A stretch of DNA of 64,000 bases, taken from positions 1 to 64,000 of the forward strand of contig JAEZTQ010000017.1 of the NCBI GenBank assembly GCA_023443625.1. Direction: 5' to 3'. Both the position numbers and the translations under genes were made by a program. The notes under the pieces are model-generated. The model was not told the origin of the DNA. It did no database searches and was given only the letters and a program-made list of their open reading frames with translations. Shown here piece by piece: positions 18,469 to 26,196 of the stretch. Numbering within the stretch: position 1 is the first letter of the stretch; every line of letters begins with the position of its first letter. Source of the stretch: Bacillota bacterium (lineage in GTDB: Bacteria > Bacillota_A > Clostridia > Lachnospirales > Lachnospiraceae).

Positions 18469-19320
18469 ATGAGGATAAATAATTTAACAATTGGGATTAA
18501 TCAAATGACATCTGAGCCTGGAAAATATGCTGAAAACATAGGTAAAGCAAGGAATATGCTAGCAGATTGTGCTTTGAATAAATGTCAATTAGCATGTTTA
18601 CCGGAAGCCTTTGCTACTACAATTGATTTTGGCAGTTTACCAGACATAGCAGAGAAAATACCAGGAAAGACAACAGACTTTTTAGCTGCACAGGCGAAGG
18701 AATATCATATGGATATCATAGCAGGTATTCTGGAAAAAGATGAGGATAAGGTCTATAGTTCAATGGTTTATATCGATTCTGAAGGTGTAATTCAAAATGT
18801 CTACAGAAGAATTAGTATTTATGAACTGGAAAAGAAATTCTTAACGCCTGGGGAGAATCTGGTAATCATAGAGAGTAAATGGGGGAAAATAGGATTGTTG
18901 GGTGGTTATGACATCAATTTTCCTGAAATATGCCGTAGATACTTCGAAAACAAAACGGAGCTTATAGTATGTGGTTGTCAGATTCCAGACGTATTCCGGA
19001 TTAGTACCGTATCCATAGCAAAAGCAAGAGCTTCAGAGAATAACTGTTACTTTGTTTTAGCTAGCAATATTGGTAAAAACAGCTTGGCAAGAATTGATTT
19101 TATGGGAAACAGCCTAGTTGCCCAAGGTGGAGATACCTTTGACTTTTCCAGTAATGAGTATGTACCTCAGAAAGAGGTACTTGCTGAAGCTGCAGGAGAA
19201 GAACAGATTTTAATTGTGCAAGTAAATTTAAAAAAGAAAAGAATGGAATTGGAAAGAAATCCACATTTGATGGATAGAAAACCAAATTATGGAAGCTTGG
19301 AGGTAAAGTATGGAGAATAA
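18469..19320 (+). CDS. Nitrilase-fold protein lacking catalytic Lys and Cys (copy 2)
   Basis: The 283-residue homologue of carbon-nitrogen hydrolases keeps Glu46 (LPEAF). It has Arg114 at the lysine position (VYRRISIY) and Gly146 at the cysteine position in LLGGYDINFPE. The reading frame is intact, and the same two residues are lost as in the copy at 12677, so a selected non-hydrolytic role is likelier than decay. Its end overlaps the next gene by 11 bases, implying coupled translation with the degenerate radical SAM homologue. Confidence 0.8.
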   Translation: MRINNLTIGINQMTSEPGKYAENIGKARNMLADCALNKCQLACLPEAFATTIDFGSLPDIAEKIPGKTTDFLAAQAKEYHMDIIAGILEKDEDKVYSSMVYIDSEGVIQNVYRRISIYELEKKFLTPGENLVIIESKWGKIGLLGGYDINFPEICRRYFENKTELIVCGCQIPDVFRISTVSIAKARASENNCYFVLASNIGKNSLARIDFMGNSLVAQGGDTFDFSSNEYVPQKEVLAEAAGEEQILIVQVNLKKKRMELERNPHLMDRKPNYGSLEVKYGE

Positions 19321-20140
19321 AATAAAGGACAAAAGTGCATCAAATATTATGGATTCAACAGGATATTGGAGAGAATATCCGGAAAGAGATTTAGAGCATG
19401 TCAGGAGATATCCTGTCACAGTAGAAATTGTAAATGAAAATGATGTATGGAAGAAAAGCAATATGAAATTAGTATGTGTGTTACCAGAGGATTTAGCTTC
19501 AGATACAGATAAAAACCATTACATAAGTGCTGTACAAAAGGAATTACATAAACAAGCAGAAGAAAACTATATTAAAAATCTTACCTTAGAAGAAGTTATT
19601 GTATGGGATAAAGGCTCTGCTTTCGATGAAGCAGAGTACAATGTATTGTTCAATCTGGTAAAGGAACTATTCGATTGCAAGAGCGACTTAAGTTTAAGTG
19701 TTAAGAAAACAGGCGAATACAAAGAGTTAAAAATCTGGGATGGTGAAATGCCTATTCTTGCAGCAGGAGCAGGTGCACGTGGTTATATAAAGGGCTGTGA
19801 CTATTTCAATATAGAGTCTGTTTCAGAATATATAGAAAGTGCTGAAAAAGGAGAATATCCTTTAAAAATTGCATTTACCGTTACCGCAAAGGAAGTTTTA
19901 GCGAGAACATTTAAGCAAGCAATTAATATAGGAAAACTTTCACTGGAAGAATTTCAAAGGCGTCATGGATTTTATTTTGAAAAAGTATTTGAGGATGAAA
20001 TCAAAGAACTTGAGAAAAAGAAGTATTTAAAATTGCATGAGACAGAGTGTGTTTTTATAGAACAAGACAAAATAATTGAAATTCTTCATATATTAATGCA
20101 GGTTTCAGGAGGGATGAAATATGAAACTTCCAAAGCATGA
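19310..20140 (+). CDS. Degenerate HemN-like radical SAM homologue without Fe-S motif
   Basis: The 276-residue protein keeps the N-terminal segment YWREYPERDLEHVRRYP (19-35) shared with radical SAM homologues 1 and 3, and the HemN-type C-terminal part starting LAAGAGARGYI (150-160). Where the active copies have CxxxCxxC it reads PEDLASDTDKN. Where they have GGGTPT it reads DKGSAFDE. Much of the second half of the barrel and the NYRLPQ tail are missing. The frame is open and it overlaps genes on both sides (11 and 20 bases), so it is expressed as designed. A non-catalytic partner subunit of one of the active enzymes is a reasonable inference. Confidence 0.75.
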   Translation: MENKIKDKSASNIMDSTGYWREYPERDLEHVRRYPVTVEIVNENDVWKKSNMKLVCVLPEDLASDTDKNHYISAVQKELHKQAEENYIKNLTLEEVIVWDKGSAFDEAEYNVLFNLVKELFDCKSDLSLSVKKTGEYKELKIWDGEMPILAAGAGARGYIKGCDYFNIESVSEYIESAEKGEYPLKIAFTVTAKEVLARTFKQAINIGKLSLEEFQRRHGFYFEKVFEDEIKELEKKKYLKLHETECVFIEQDKIIEILHILMQVSGGMKYETSKA

Positions 20141-21593
20141 TAAAAAGAAAAATCTCCCGGAGGAGATGCTTGATTTTGGGTTCTGGAAAGAATACCCCCA
20201 TAGAGACAGAGAGTATGTAAGATGGTATCCCTGTAGTGTAAAAAAGCTAACGGGGAAGGAAATCTGGAATCAGATATATGACCATAAAGAACCATTGTCC
20301 TTCTATCTTCATATTCCCTTCTGTAATAATACATGTCATTCATGTTTTTATACGAAATATAAAACACAGCCTAATTTGACAGAAAACTATTTGAAGGCAG
20401 TTAAGAAGGAAATTTCTATGTATGCAAGAAAATCGTACATTAATAAAAAAACTTTTCATTCAGGTTATTTTGGAGGGGGTACTCCTACTGCTTTGTCGGA
20501 AAAGCAGCTTGAGGATCTGCTGGTACATATTAATACAGAATTAAATATTGAAAAAGATGCTGGAATCACAATGGAAACTACCCCTCGGGAAGTTACAAAG
20601 GGAAAAATAAAGATTATGCTCCATAACGGAATCAAGAGAGTCAGCATTGGAGTGCAATCATTAGATGATGTATTACTTCAAAGAATTGGACGAAACCATA
20701 CGGCTCAAGAAGCTAAAAACGCAATACATCTATTAAGAGAAGAGGGTGTAAAAGCTATTAATGTTGACTTAATGTATGGCTTACCCGGGGAAACCATGGA
20801 AAGTTGGAAGAATACCATTGAGCAACTTATGGAGCTTGATATCGATTCTGTATCCCTCTATTCCTTTGTTGTGATTCCCTTCAGTAAAATTTTTATGAGA
20901 ATCATGAATGGACAATTACCTGAGTGCCCGAAAGAAGATATGTGCATCGAGTTATACAATATGGCGGTAAAAACATTGCTTGAACATAATTATAAAGCAA
21001 CTAGTACAGCGGATTTCGTAAACTGTGGTATTGAGACTTCAGACTATATACAGACAGGAGAAAGTTTTTCACTAGGAGAGAAAAATTATGAAGGCGTTTT
21101 TGCCCCAAGTCTTTCTCAACTTGCCTATCCTGTTGATCGCTGGTACTACTGTCGTGATCAGGTTCCTTTTGGCTCAGGTGCTTATGGTTATGTAAATAGT
21201 TATACATGCTTGAATGAGCCCGATATTATGAAATACATCGAAAAAGTAGATCAAGGCGAATTCCCAGTTGTTATGGGGAGTAAAGTAGATACGGAAGAAA
21301 GAAAAGCAATGCTTATGGTACTAGGTACAAAGATGCTTAAGGTAAAAAAACAAGATTTTTATGATCGTATTCATATTCCCATGGAAGAGGTATTTGGTGA
21401 TGTGATTAAAACTCTTGAACAACAAGGCTTGGTACGGATGACTGAGGAAGCTTTGGAAGTGACCTATCCAAAAGGTTGGTATTATTCGGATAATATCAGT
21501 AAAGCCTTTTATACAAAAAAGAATTATCGTATTCCACAGCCTGCGGTAGACAATATTACAGTGCTTAAGTATTTGAATGAAAGTAAGGAGTAA
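20121..21593 (+). CDS. HemN-like radical SAM enzyme 3
   Basis: The 490-residue enzyme has Cys68-x3-Cys72-x2-Cys75 in PFCNNTCHSC, GGGTPTALS, VDLMYGLPGE, the N-terminal FWKEYPHRDREYVRWYPC segment and the C-terminal PKGWYYSDNISKAFY/NYRIPQP tail. It overlaps the degenerate homologue by 20 bases with GGAGGGATG upstream of its start. Close co-translation suggests that the two may form a heteromer. The substrate is unknown. Confidence 0.85.
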   Translation: MKLPKHDKKKNLPEEMLDFGFWKEYPHRDREYVRWYPCSVKKLTGKEIWNQIYDHKEPLSFYLHIPFCNNTCHSCFYTKYKTQPNLTENYLKAVKKEISMYARKSYINKKTFHSGYFGGGTPTALSEKQLEDLLVHINTELNIEKDAGITMETTPREVTKGKIKIMLHNGIKRVSIGVQSLDDVLLQRIGRNHTAQEAKNAIHLLREEGVKAINVDLMYGLPGETMESWKNTIEQLMELDIDSVSLYSFVVIPFSKIFMRIMNGQLPECPKEDMCIELYNMAVKTLLEHNYKATSTADFVNCGIETSDYIQTGESFSLGEKNYEGVFAPSLSQLAYPVDRWYYCRDQVPFGSGAYGYVNSYTCLNEPDIMKYIEKVDQGEFPVVMGSKVDTEERKAMLMVLGTKMLKVKKQDFYDRIHIPMEEVFGDVIKTLEQQGLVRMTEEALEVTYPKGWYYSDNISKAFYTKKNYRIPQPAVDNITVLKYLNESKE

Positions 21594-21598
21594 TATAA

Positions 21599-22777
21599 AT
21601 GAAGAAATTATTGCAAAACCTGGATAGGGAAAGCTGGATAGGAAAACACTGCGAAACAACAGCTATAAAACGTGTTTTAGATTATTATGGATTTAGTTTT
21701 TCGGAAGAATTTCTTTTTGGGCTTAGTGGTGGTATTGGCTTTATCTACTGGTATACCAAACAGATGAATTCTCCTTTTATTGGAACAAAAAACAAGACTA
21801 AAAAAGGAACTATCAAAGAGGTATGTGAGAAATTAAATCTAGAAGTATGGGTTAAGGAAACACAAAGCACAAAGCGTGCTCGGCAGTGGATGAAAGATTC
21901 GATTAAGTTAAATATTCCGGTTATTGTCAATGTAGATCTTGCAATGCTTCATTATACAGGTGTTCCCCCAAAAGCCCATTTTGGGGGACATGCCGTAGCT
22001 GTTATGGGCTATGATGAGGAAAAGAATAGGGTTTACATATTTGACAGAGGGAAAAAGATGGTGTCAGAGGATGAGGAGGATTTTGAAAAAGCAAGAAATT
22101 CAACATTTCAGCCATTTCCACCAAAGAATAGAATTTATATGATTCAGCCGCCTGTGGGTAAAGTGCATTCCTATGAGAGGTACGTAGGTGAAGATATAAT
22201 TTACAGTTCTATCAAAGAAAGCCTGGTAGAAATGCGTTATCCGGAAATAAAAAATAAAGGATTATCAGGGTTTGATGTCTGGTCATCAAGAATGAAAAAG
22301 TGGTCTGATATTTTTGAAGGGAAGGACTTCTTAGGGTGTCTGATGTCTTTATACACAAACATTATAATAGGTGGAACAGGGGGAGATGCCTTTCGAAGCA
22401 TGTACGCGCAGTTTTTATATGAGGCAGCTGAGTTAACTGCAAAGGACAGATTAAGAGATGCTGCAGCTATTTATAAAATATCCGGGAATAAATGGAGGGA
22501 AATAGCTGATTTAGCACTATCCGATGAATATCTTCATTTAAAGCAATTAAAGGATATTATGGTTATGAAGAACAAGATATTTGAGGATGCAAGCTTGGGG
22601 GCAGTTAAAAAGATGCAGGATTTACAAAAACAAGAGGAATCTATTATAGAAATGGCAGCGAAAGAGGCTGTTCAAAACAAGAAGCAAATAATTTATAGTT
22701 TGTGCCAGCAGGTTAAGATTTTAAAGATGATTGAACAGGAGGCATTAGCAAGGCTGGAAGATTATCTGGATACTTAG
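21599..22777 (+). CDS. BtrH-like N-terminal domain protein (DUF4872 type)
   Basis: The 392-residue protein matches the butirosin BtrH N-terminal-domain family with a helical C-terminal half like DUF4872. The papain-like triad can be read as Cys18 (KHCETTAI), His131 (FGGHAVAVMGYD) and Asp149 (VYIFDRG). BtrH transfers an aminoacyl side chain from an acyl carrier protein to ribostamycin. Here no carrier protein gene is visible in the cluster, so an adenylate, thioester or peptide might be the donor. Together with the DOI synthase-like cyclase it hints at acylation of a cyclitol amine, which remains an inference. Confidence 0.7.
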   Translation: MKKLLQNLDRESWIGKHCETTAIKRVLDYYGFSFSEEFLFGLSGGIGFIYWYTKQMNSPFIGTKNKTKKGTIKEVCEKLNLEVWVKETQSTKRARQWMKDSIKLNIPVIVNVDLAMLHYTGVPPKAHFGGHAVAVMGYDEEKNRVYIFDRGKKMVSEDEEDFEKARNSTFQPFPPKNRIYMIQPPVGKVHSYERYVGEDIIYSSIKESLVEMRYPEIKNKGLSGFDVWSSRMKKWSDIFEGKDFLGCLMSLYTNIIIGGTGGDAFRSMYAQFLYEAAELTAKDRLRDAAAIYKISGNKWREIADLALSDEYLHLKQLKDIMVMKNKIFEDASLGAVKKMQDLQKQEESIIEMAAKEAVQNKKQIIYSLCQQVKILKMIEQEALARLEDYLDT

Positions 22778-22788
22778 AGGAGGAGAAT

Positions 22789-23496
22789 ATGTTTAAGAAT
22801 TCTAGTGAGAATAGGGTTCCTGTGCGAAAGGATAAATTTCATACAATAGCTGAAGTGAGAGATTATGATCAGGCAGCTCCAAGAAACACTTTACTTTATC
22901 CAATGCAAAGACTGAAAGAGCTGATAAAGCCATATATGAAAGAAGGAAAAACAATCGTTAATCTTGGATGTGAGACTGGGATACTTGTATTGATGAGTAG
23001 TGGAGAAAATGGTGTGCATATTACAGGATTTGATGAAGAACCATTACTGATAAAAGGAGCAGAAGAGAATTTGAGGCTGGCAAAGTTATGCAGTTATCCA
23101 GGTGATGCGACTTTCACTTATGCAGAGCTTACCAATCTTCCCCTTGCTTCTCATACAGTGGACGTAGTATTTGCAGATAATTTTCTTTATAAGACTGAAA
23201 AAATAGCAGAAGTGTTAAAAGAGTGCAGACGAATTGTTAAAGATACCGGAGTTATAATAATGAACCAATTGATTCGAGATGCGGATAAGGAAAAAATACA
23301 ATTTTTAAGACAATATCTTAAGAATGATGTTTTTGGTGGAGAAGAAGAATTTATAGAGACGTTAAATAGTTGTTATTCTTATGTGGAATACGTAAAGGTG
23401 TTACAAGAAAATAAAGAATTAGGCTATGAAATCCGTAAAGAGCAGATGTCGGTTATTATCTCGTATAATGCTGAAAAAATAAATGATTGGATATGA
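22789..23496 (+). CDS. Class I SAM-dependent methyltransferase 3
   Basis: The 235-residue protein resembles the methyltransferase at 16373: the same N-terminal start with arginine-rich VPVRKDKF, motif I as NLGCETGILVLMS, acidic GFDEEP, and a NSCYSYVEYVKVL segment matching its C-terminal helix. It may serve radical SAM enzyme 3 as the one at 16373 serves enzyme 1. AGGAGGAG precedes the ATG. Confidence 0.78.
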   Translation: MFKNSSENRVPVRKDKFHTIAEVRDYDQAAPRNTLLYPMQRLKELIKPYMKEGKTIVNLGCETGILVLMSSGENGVHITGFDEEPLLIKGAEENLRLAKLCSYPGDATFTYAELTNLPLASHTVDVVFADNFLYKTEKIAEVLKECRRIVKDTGVIIMNQLIRDADKEKIQFLRQYLKNDVFGGEEEFIETLNSCYSYVEYVKVLQENKELGYEIRKEQMSVIISYNAEKINDWI

Positions 23497-23508
23497 TAGG
23501 AGGATTGC

Positions 23509-24138
23509 ATGAAGGAGAAGGAAGTTTGGATTGAGGGAGTGCAGGAATTGGCGCTGTTATATCCTGAAGAAATTCGATTCTTAAGTAACTTGGTAACTAA
23601 AACGAATGATAAAAAAGGAATTATAGTTGATATTGGAACATTTAAAGGAGGGAGCAGCATTTCTCTGGCAATGGGGATAATGCAAGCTGGACTAAAAGAC
23701 AAGGTTTATACAGTGGATAATTATAAGAAGTTTTTTTATGATGAAAATGAAAATACGGAGGATGATGATGAATGGGGAATTAATGGGAAAATACGTAGTT
23801 GCTTCTTACAAAATGTAAAGACATTTGGATTAGAAGATTATATTGTGCCTGTCTTTGCTGATTCTACTGAATTTTTAAAGAATAATACGTCAGATATTAA
23901 ATTTATGTTTTATGATGGGTCTATTATGACTAATAAGGTGAAGGAAGACTTGGTTCTTATGGCACCTAAAATGGTAGCTGGCTCCTATATTTGTTTACAC
24001 GATTTTCATGATGTTGAAATTTATGGAGGAAATGTAAAAGAGGCTGTAGATGAGTTTTTAATAGAGCATCCGGAGTTTGCGTTTGTCGGGAAACTTGGCG
24101 AGACAGGAATTGTAAAGAAGATGGAGGAGACAAAATGA
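23509..24138 (+). CDS. Methyltransferase of the Methyltransf_24/TylF-like type
   Basis: The 209-residue protein has motif I VDIGTFKGGSSISLA and the late acidic motifs FMFYDGS and LHDFHDV of metal-dependent O-methyltransferases and sugar-modifying TylF/Cmc-type enzymes. It belongs to a different branch from the other three methyltransferase-fold proteins here. An O-methylation of a hydroxyl on the product is plausible. Its stop overlaps the next start (ATGA). Confidence 0.72.
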   Translation: MKEKEVWIEGVQELALLYPEEIRFLSNLVTKTNDKKGIIVDIGTFKGGSSISLAMGIMQAGLKDKVYTVDNYKKFFYDENENTEDDDEWGINGKIRSCFLQNVKTFGLEDYIVPVFADSTEFLKNNTSDIKFMFYDGSIMTNKVKEDLVLMAPKMVAGSYICLHDFHDVEIYGGNVKEAVDEFLIEHPEFAFVGKLGETGIVKKMEETK

Positions 24139-25058
24139 GCAGTGTAAAGATTGCATGTGTTCAATATCGATGGAGAGAAAAGCCAGAGGATAATCTGCAA
24201 TATGTTCTATCTAAGATACAAGAAATTGGACAATCCCAAAAGGCAGAAGTGATTTTTTTACCAGAGTTTATCATTGGGGCCCCATTTCACTTCCCGGGAA
24301 GGGCTCATTTAAAAGGTACTGTGGATGATACAATTCCAGGAAAAATTACCCTTGCTTTCTCAGAGCTTGCGAAAAAGTACAATATTTACATATTTGGTGG
24401 AACAATTGTTGAAAGAGAGGGAGATCATTACTATAATTCCAGTTTTGTTATTGGGCCAGAAGGAGATATTATTGGAAAAGCGAGAAAAAATCATTGTTAT
24501 GCGGCTGAGATGGTTGCAGTTTCCCCAGGAAATGAACTGTTACTGCTTGATTTACCTTTTGGCAAAGTTGGTGTGCTGGTATGTTCCGATTTTTGGATTC
24601 CTGAAATGCCAAGAATTCTATCTTTAAGAGGTGCAGAAATTATCTATGTCGCAGGGTCTTCTCTTTTGCAGAATATAGACGATATCAAACCTTGTATGAG
24701 GGCGAATTCGGTATTTAATGTCTGCTACACAGTATTTACCAGTGTAGTTGGGAGAGTAGAAGGTATGAGGATAAATGACAAGAAATTTACGATTGAGTTT
24801 GGCGGACATACCACAGTAGCAGAACCAGAAAGTCTTCTCTGCTCTTTAGAAGCTGAGGAAGCAATCTTATATTCGGAATTAGATATGGATTATATCAGAG
24901 AACTAAGAACAGTTGATGTGAAATTCCAAAAGACACATTTCTTCAGCCTTTGGGGAAGAAGAACGGAGCTATATGGAGATATTTTAAAACCCTATGCGGG
25001 GAAAGAGCAAGAGCTAAGGGAACTAGTAAAAGAATATATGACTAGTAAGGAGGAGTAG
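24135..25058 (+). CDS. Carbon-nitrogen hydrolase (nitrilase superfamily), triad intact
   Basis: The 307-residue protein has the whole triad: Glu44 (LPEFI), Lys118 (KARKNH) and Cys150 (GVLVCSDFWIPE). It should hydrolyse or transfer an amide or nitrile, for example as a deformylase, deacylase or N-carbamoyl hydrolase. It is the only one of three homologues in the cluster with all catalytic residues. Its stop codon overlaps the first arm of the hairpin array that follows. Confidence 0.82.
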   Translation: MSSVKIACVQYRWREKPEDNLQYVLSKIQEIGQSQKAEVIFLPEFIIGAPFHFPGRAHLKGTVDDTIPGKITLAFSELAKKYNIYIFGGTIVEREGDHYYNSSFVIGPEGDIIGKARKNHCYAAEMVAVSPGNELLLLDLPFGKVGVLVCSDFWIPEMPRILSLRGAEIIYVAGSSLLQNIDDIKPCMRANSVFNVCYTVFTSVVGRVEGMRINDKKFTIEFGGHTTVAEPESLLCSLEAEEAILYSELDMDYIRELRTVDVKFQKTHFFSLWGRRTELYGDILKPYAGKEQELRELVKEYMTSKEE

Positions 25059-25300
25059 TGTGAAAATAAAAAGCAATTTTCACACCTAGAAGTTTGTGCC
25101 TGCGTAATCCTCGGCACAAACTAACTCAAAGGGAAGGCATGTACTGTTAGTGTGAATTATTGAAAAGCATAATTCACACCCAGAAGTTTGTGCCTGCGTA
25201 ATCCTCGGCACAAACTAACTCAAAGGAAAGGAATGTACTGTTAGTATGAATGAAAAGCACTTTCACTCTAGATTTGTGCCGCTGGGAGCGGCGGAAGGGA
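25058..25300 (+). repeat. Tandem array of covarying RNA hairpins inside the operon
   Basis: Two full units about 93 bp apart and a third degenerate one fill this non-coding gap. Hairpin A has different stems but a similar GAAAAGC-type loop: GTGTGAAAAT pairs with ATTTTCACAC (25058-25085) in unit 1, and GTGTGAATTAT pairs with ATAATTCACAC (25150-25179) in unit 2. Both strands changed together. Hairpin B is identical in both: AGTTTGTGCC with GGCACAAACT at 25091-25122 and 25185-25216. Unit 3 keeps the loop and half of B, then has GCCGCT/AGCGGC near 25278. Base-paired covariation implies function as RNA. Confidence 0.8.
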
Positions 25301-25307
25301 GGATAAT

Positions 25308-26144
25308 TTGAACTTAGCATATAACATCAATGGACTTCGTAATTTAGATGTTAGAACGGCAATTTTGAAACTAGGGAATGCAGGTTATAATGCAGTGGAG
25401 CTATCACTGCACCATAGACATATCCATCCATATTTTACAAGTGAAAATCAATTGCGAATGCTAAAAATATTATTAAAGGAGAATGGTATACGTCCAATTT
25501 GCCTTGCAACAGGAGCAGCAGACCTTTTGACAAATATAGTACACGAACCTTCTCTTATTACATTGGTGGCAGCGGGAAGAGATGCTAGAATTGCTCTTAT
25601 TCGGGAGGCTGCTCATATGGCAGAGGAATTGGAAATACCTGTGGTGAACTTTTCCTCTGGTTACAAAAATCCATCACTTGCAGACACTGAAGCTGAGAAA
25701 TATTTAATTGATAGTATATGGAAAATTGCCTTAGGATCAGGTAAAGTGACCTTTGCAATTGAGCCTGAACCGGGCATGTTTATTGAGACAACCAGTCAAG
25801 CCATCGCATTGATAAAGAAAGCAAAAGTTCCAAACTTAAAACTAAACACAGACCTTGGACATGTTGTGTGTTGTGAAGAAAATATTGAAGAAAGTCTAAA
25901 AAATGCATTGCCCTTTACGGTACATATGCACGTAGAGGACATCAAAGGAAGAAGTCACAGACATTTGATTCCTGGTAGGGGTGATATTCAATGGAATAGG
26001 GTAATTGGATGCCTCATGGGTGAAGAATATAAAGGCTATTTGAGCGTGGAATTATATGACTATGATAGTATTGCTGATGAAGCCATGAAAGAGAGTCGAG
26101 ATTTCTTATTAAAAGTAGAAAAAGATTATATAGAAGAAAAGTAA
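25308..26144 (+). CDS. Sugar phosphate isomerase/epimerase-like TIM barrel protein
   Basis: The 278-residue protein matches the AP-endonuclease-2/xylose isomerase-like barrel. Metal-binding residues can be read in FAIEPEPG (Glu), NTDLGH (Asp/His), HMHVEDIKG (His) and SVELYDY (Glu). Related enzymes act on sugars and cyclitols, such as inosose dehydratase and epimerases, so it may modify the carbocycle made by the DOI synthase-like enzyme. The start is TTG, with GGGAGG seven bases upstream. It opens the second half of the operon after the hairpin array. Confidence 0.75.
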   Translation: MNLAYNINGLRNLDVRTAILKLGNAGYNAVELSLHHRHIHPYFTSENQLRMLKILLKENGIRPICLATGAADLLTNIVHEPSLITLVAAGRDARIALIREAAHMAEELEIPVVNFSSGYKNPSLADTEAEKYLIDSIWKIALGSGKVTFAIEPEPGMFIETTSQAIALIKKAKVPNLKLNTDLGHVVCCEENIEESLKNALPFTVHMHVEDIKGRSHRHLIPGRGDIQWNRVIGCLMGEEYKGYLSVELYDYDSIADEAMKESRDFLLKVEKDYIEEK

Positions 26145-26196
26145 GGAAGCTGCCTGATAGTAATAACCAGATTCTGCAAGAATGAAAGGTGAGGCA

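Noticed and set aside
14950..21593. Heme biosynthesis (coproporphyrinogen oxidase) for the HemN-like genes
   Set aside because: Several divergent copies, one without its cysteines, lie in a biosynthetic context with no other heme genes.
25058..25300. CRISPR array
   Set aside because: Only two full units, with internal hairpins and no unique spacers of constant length.
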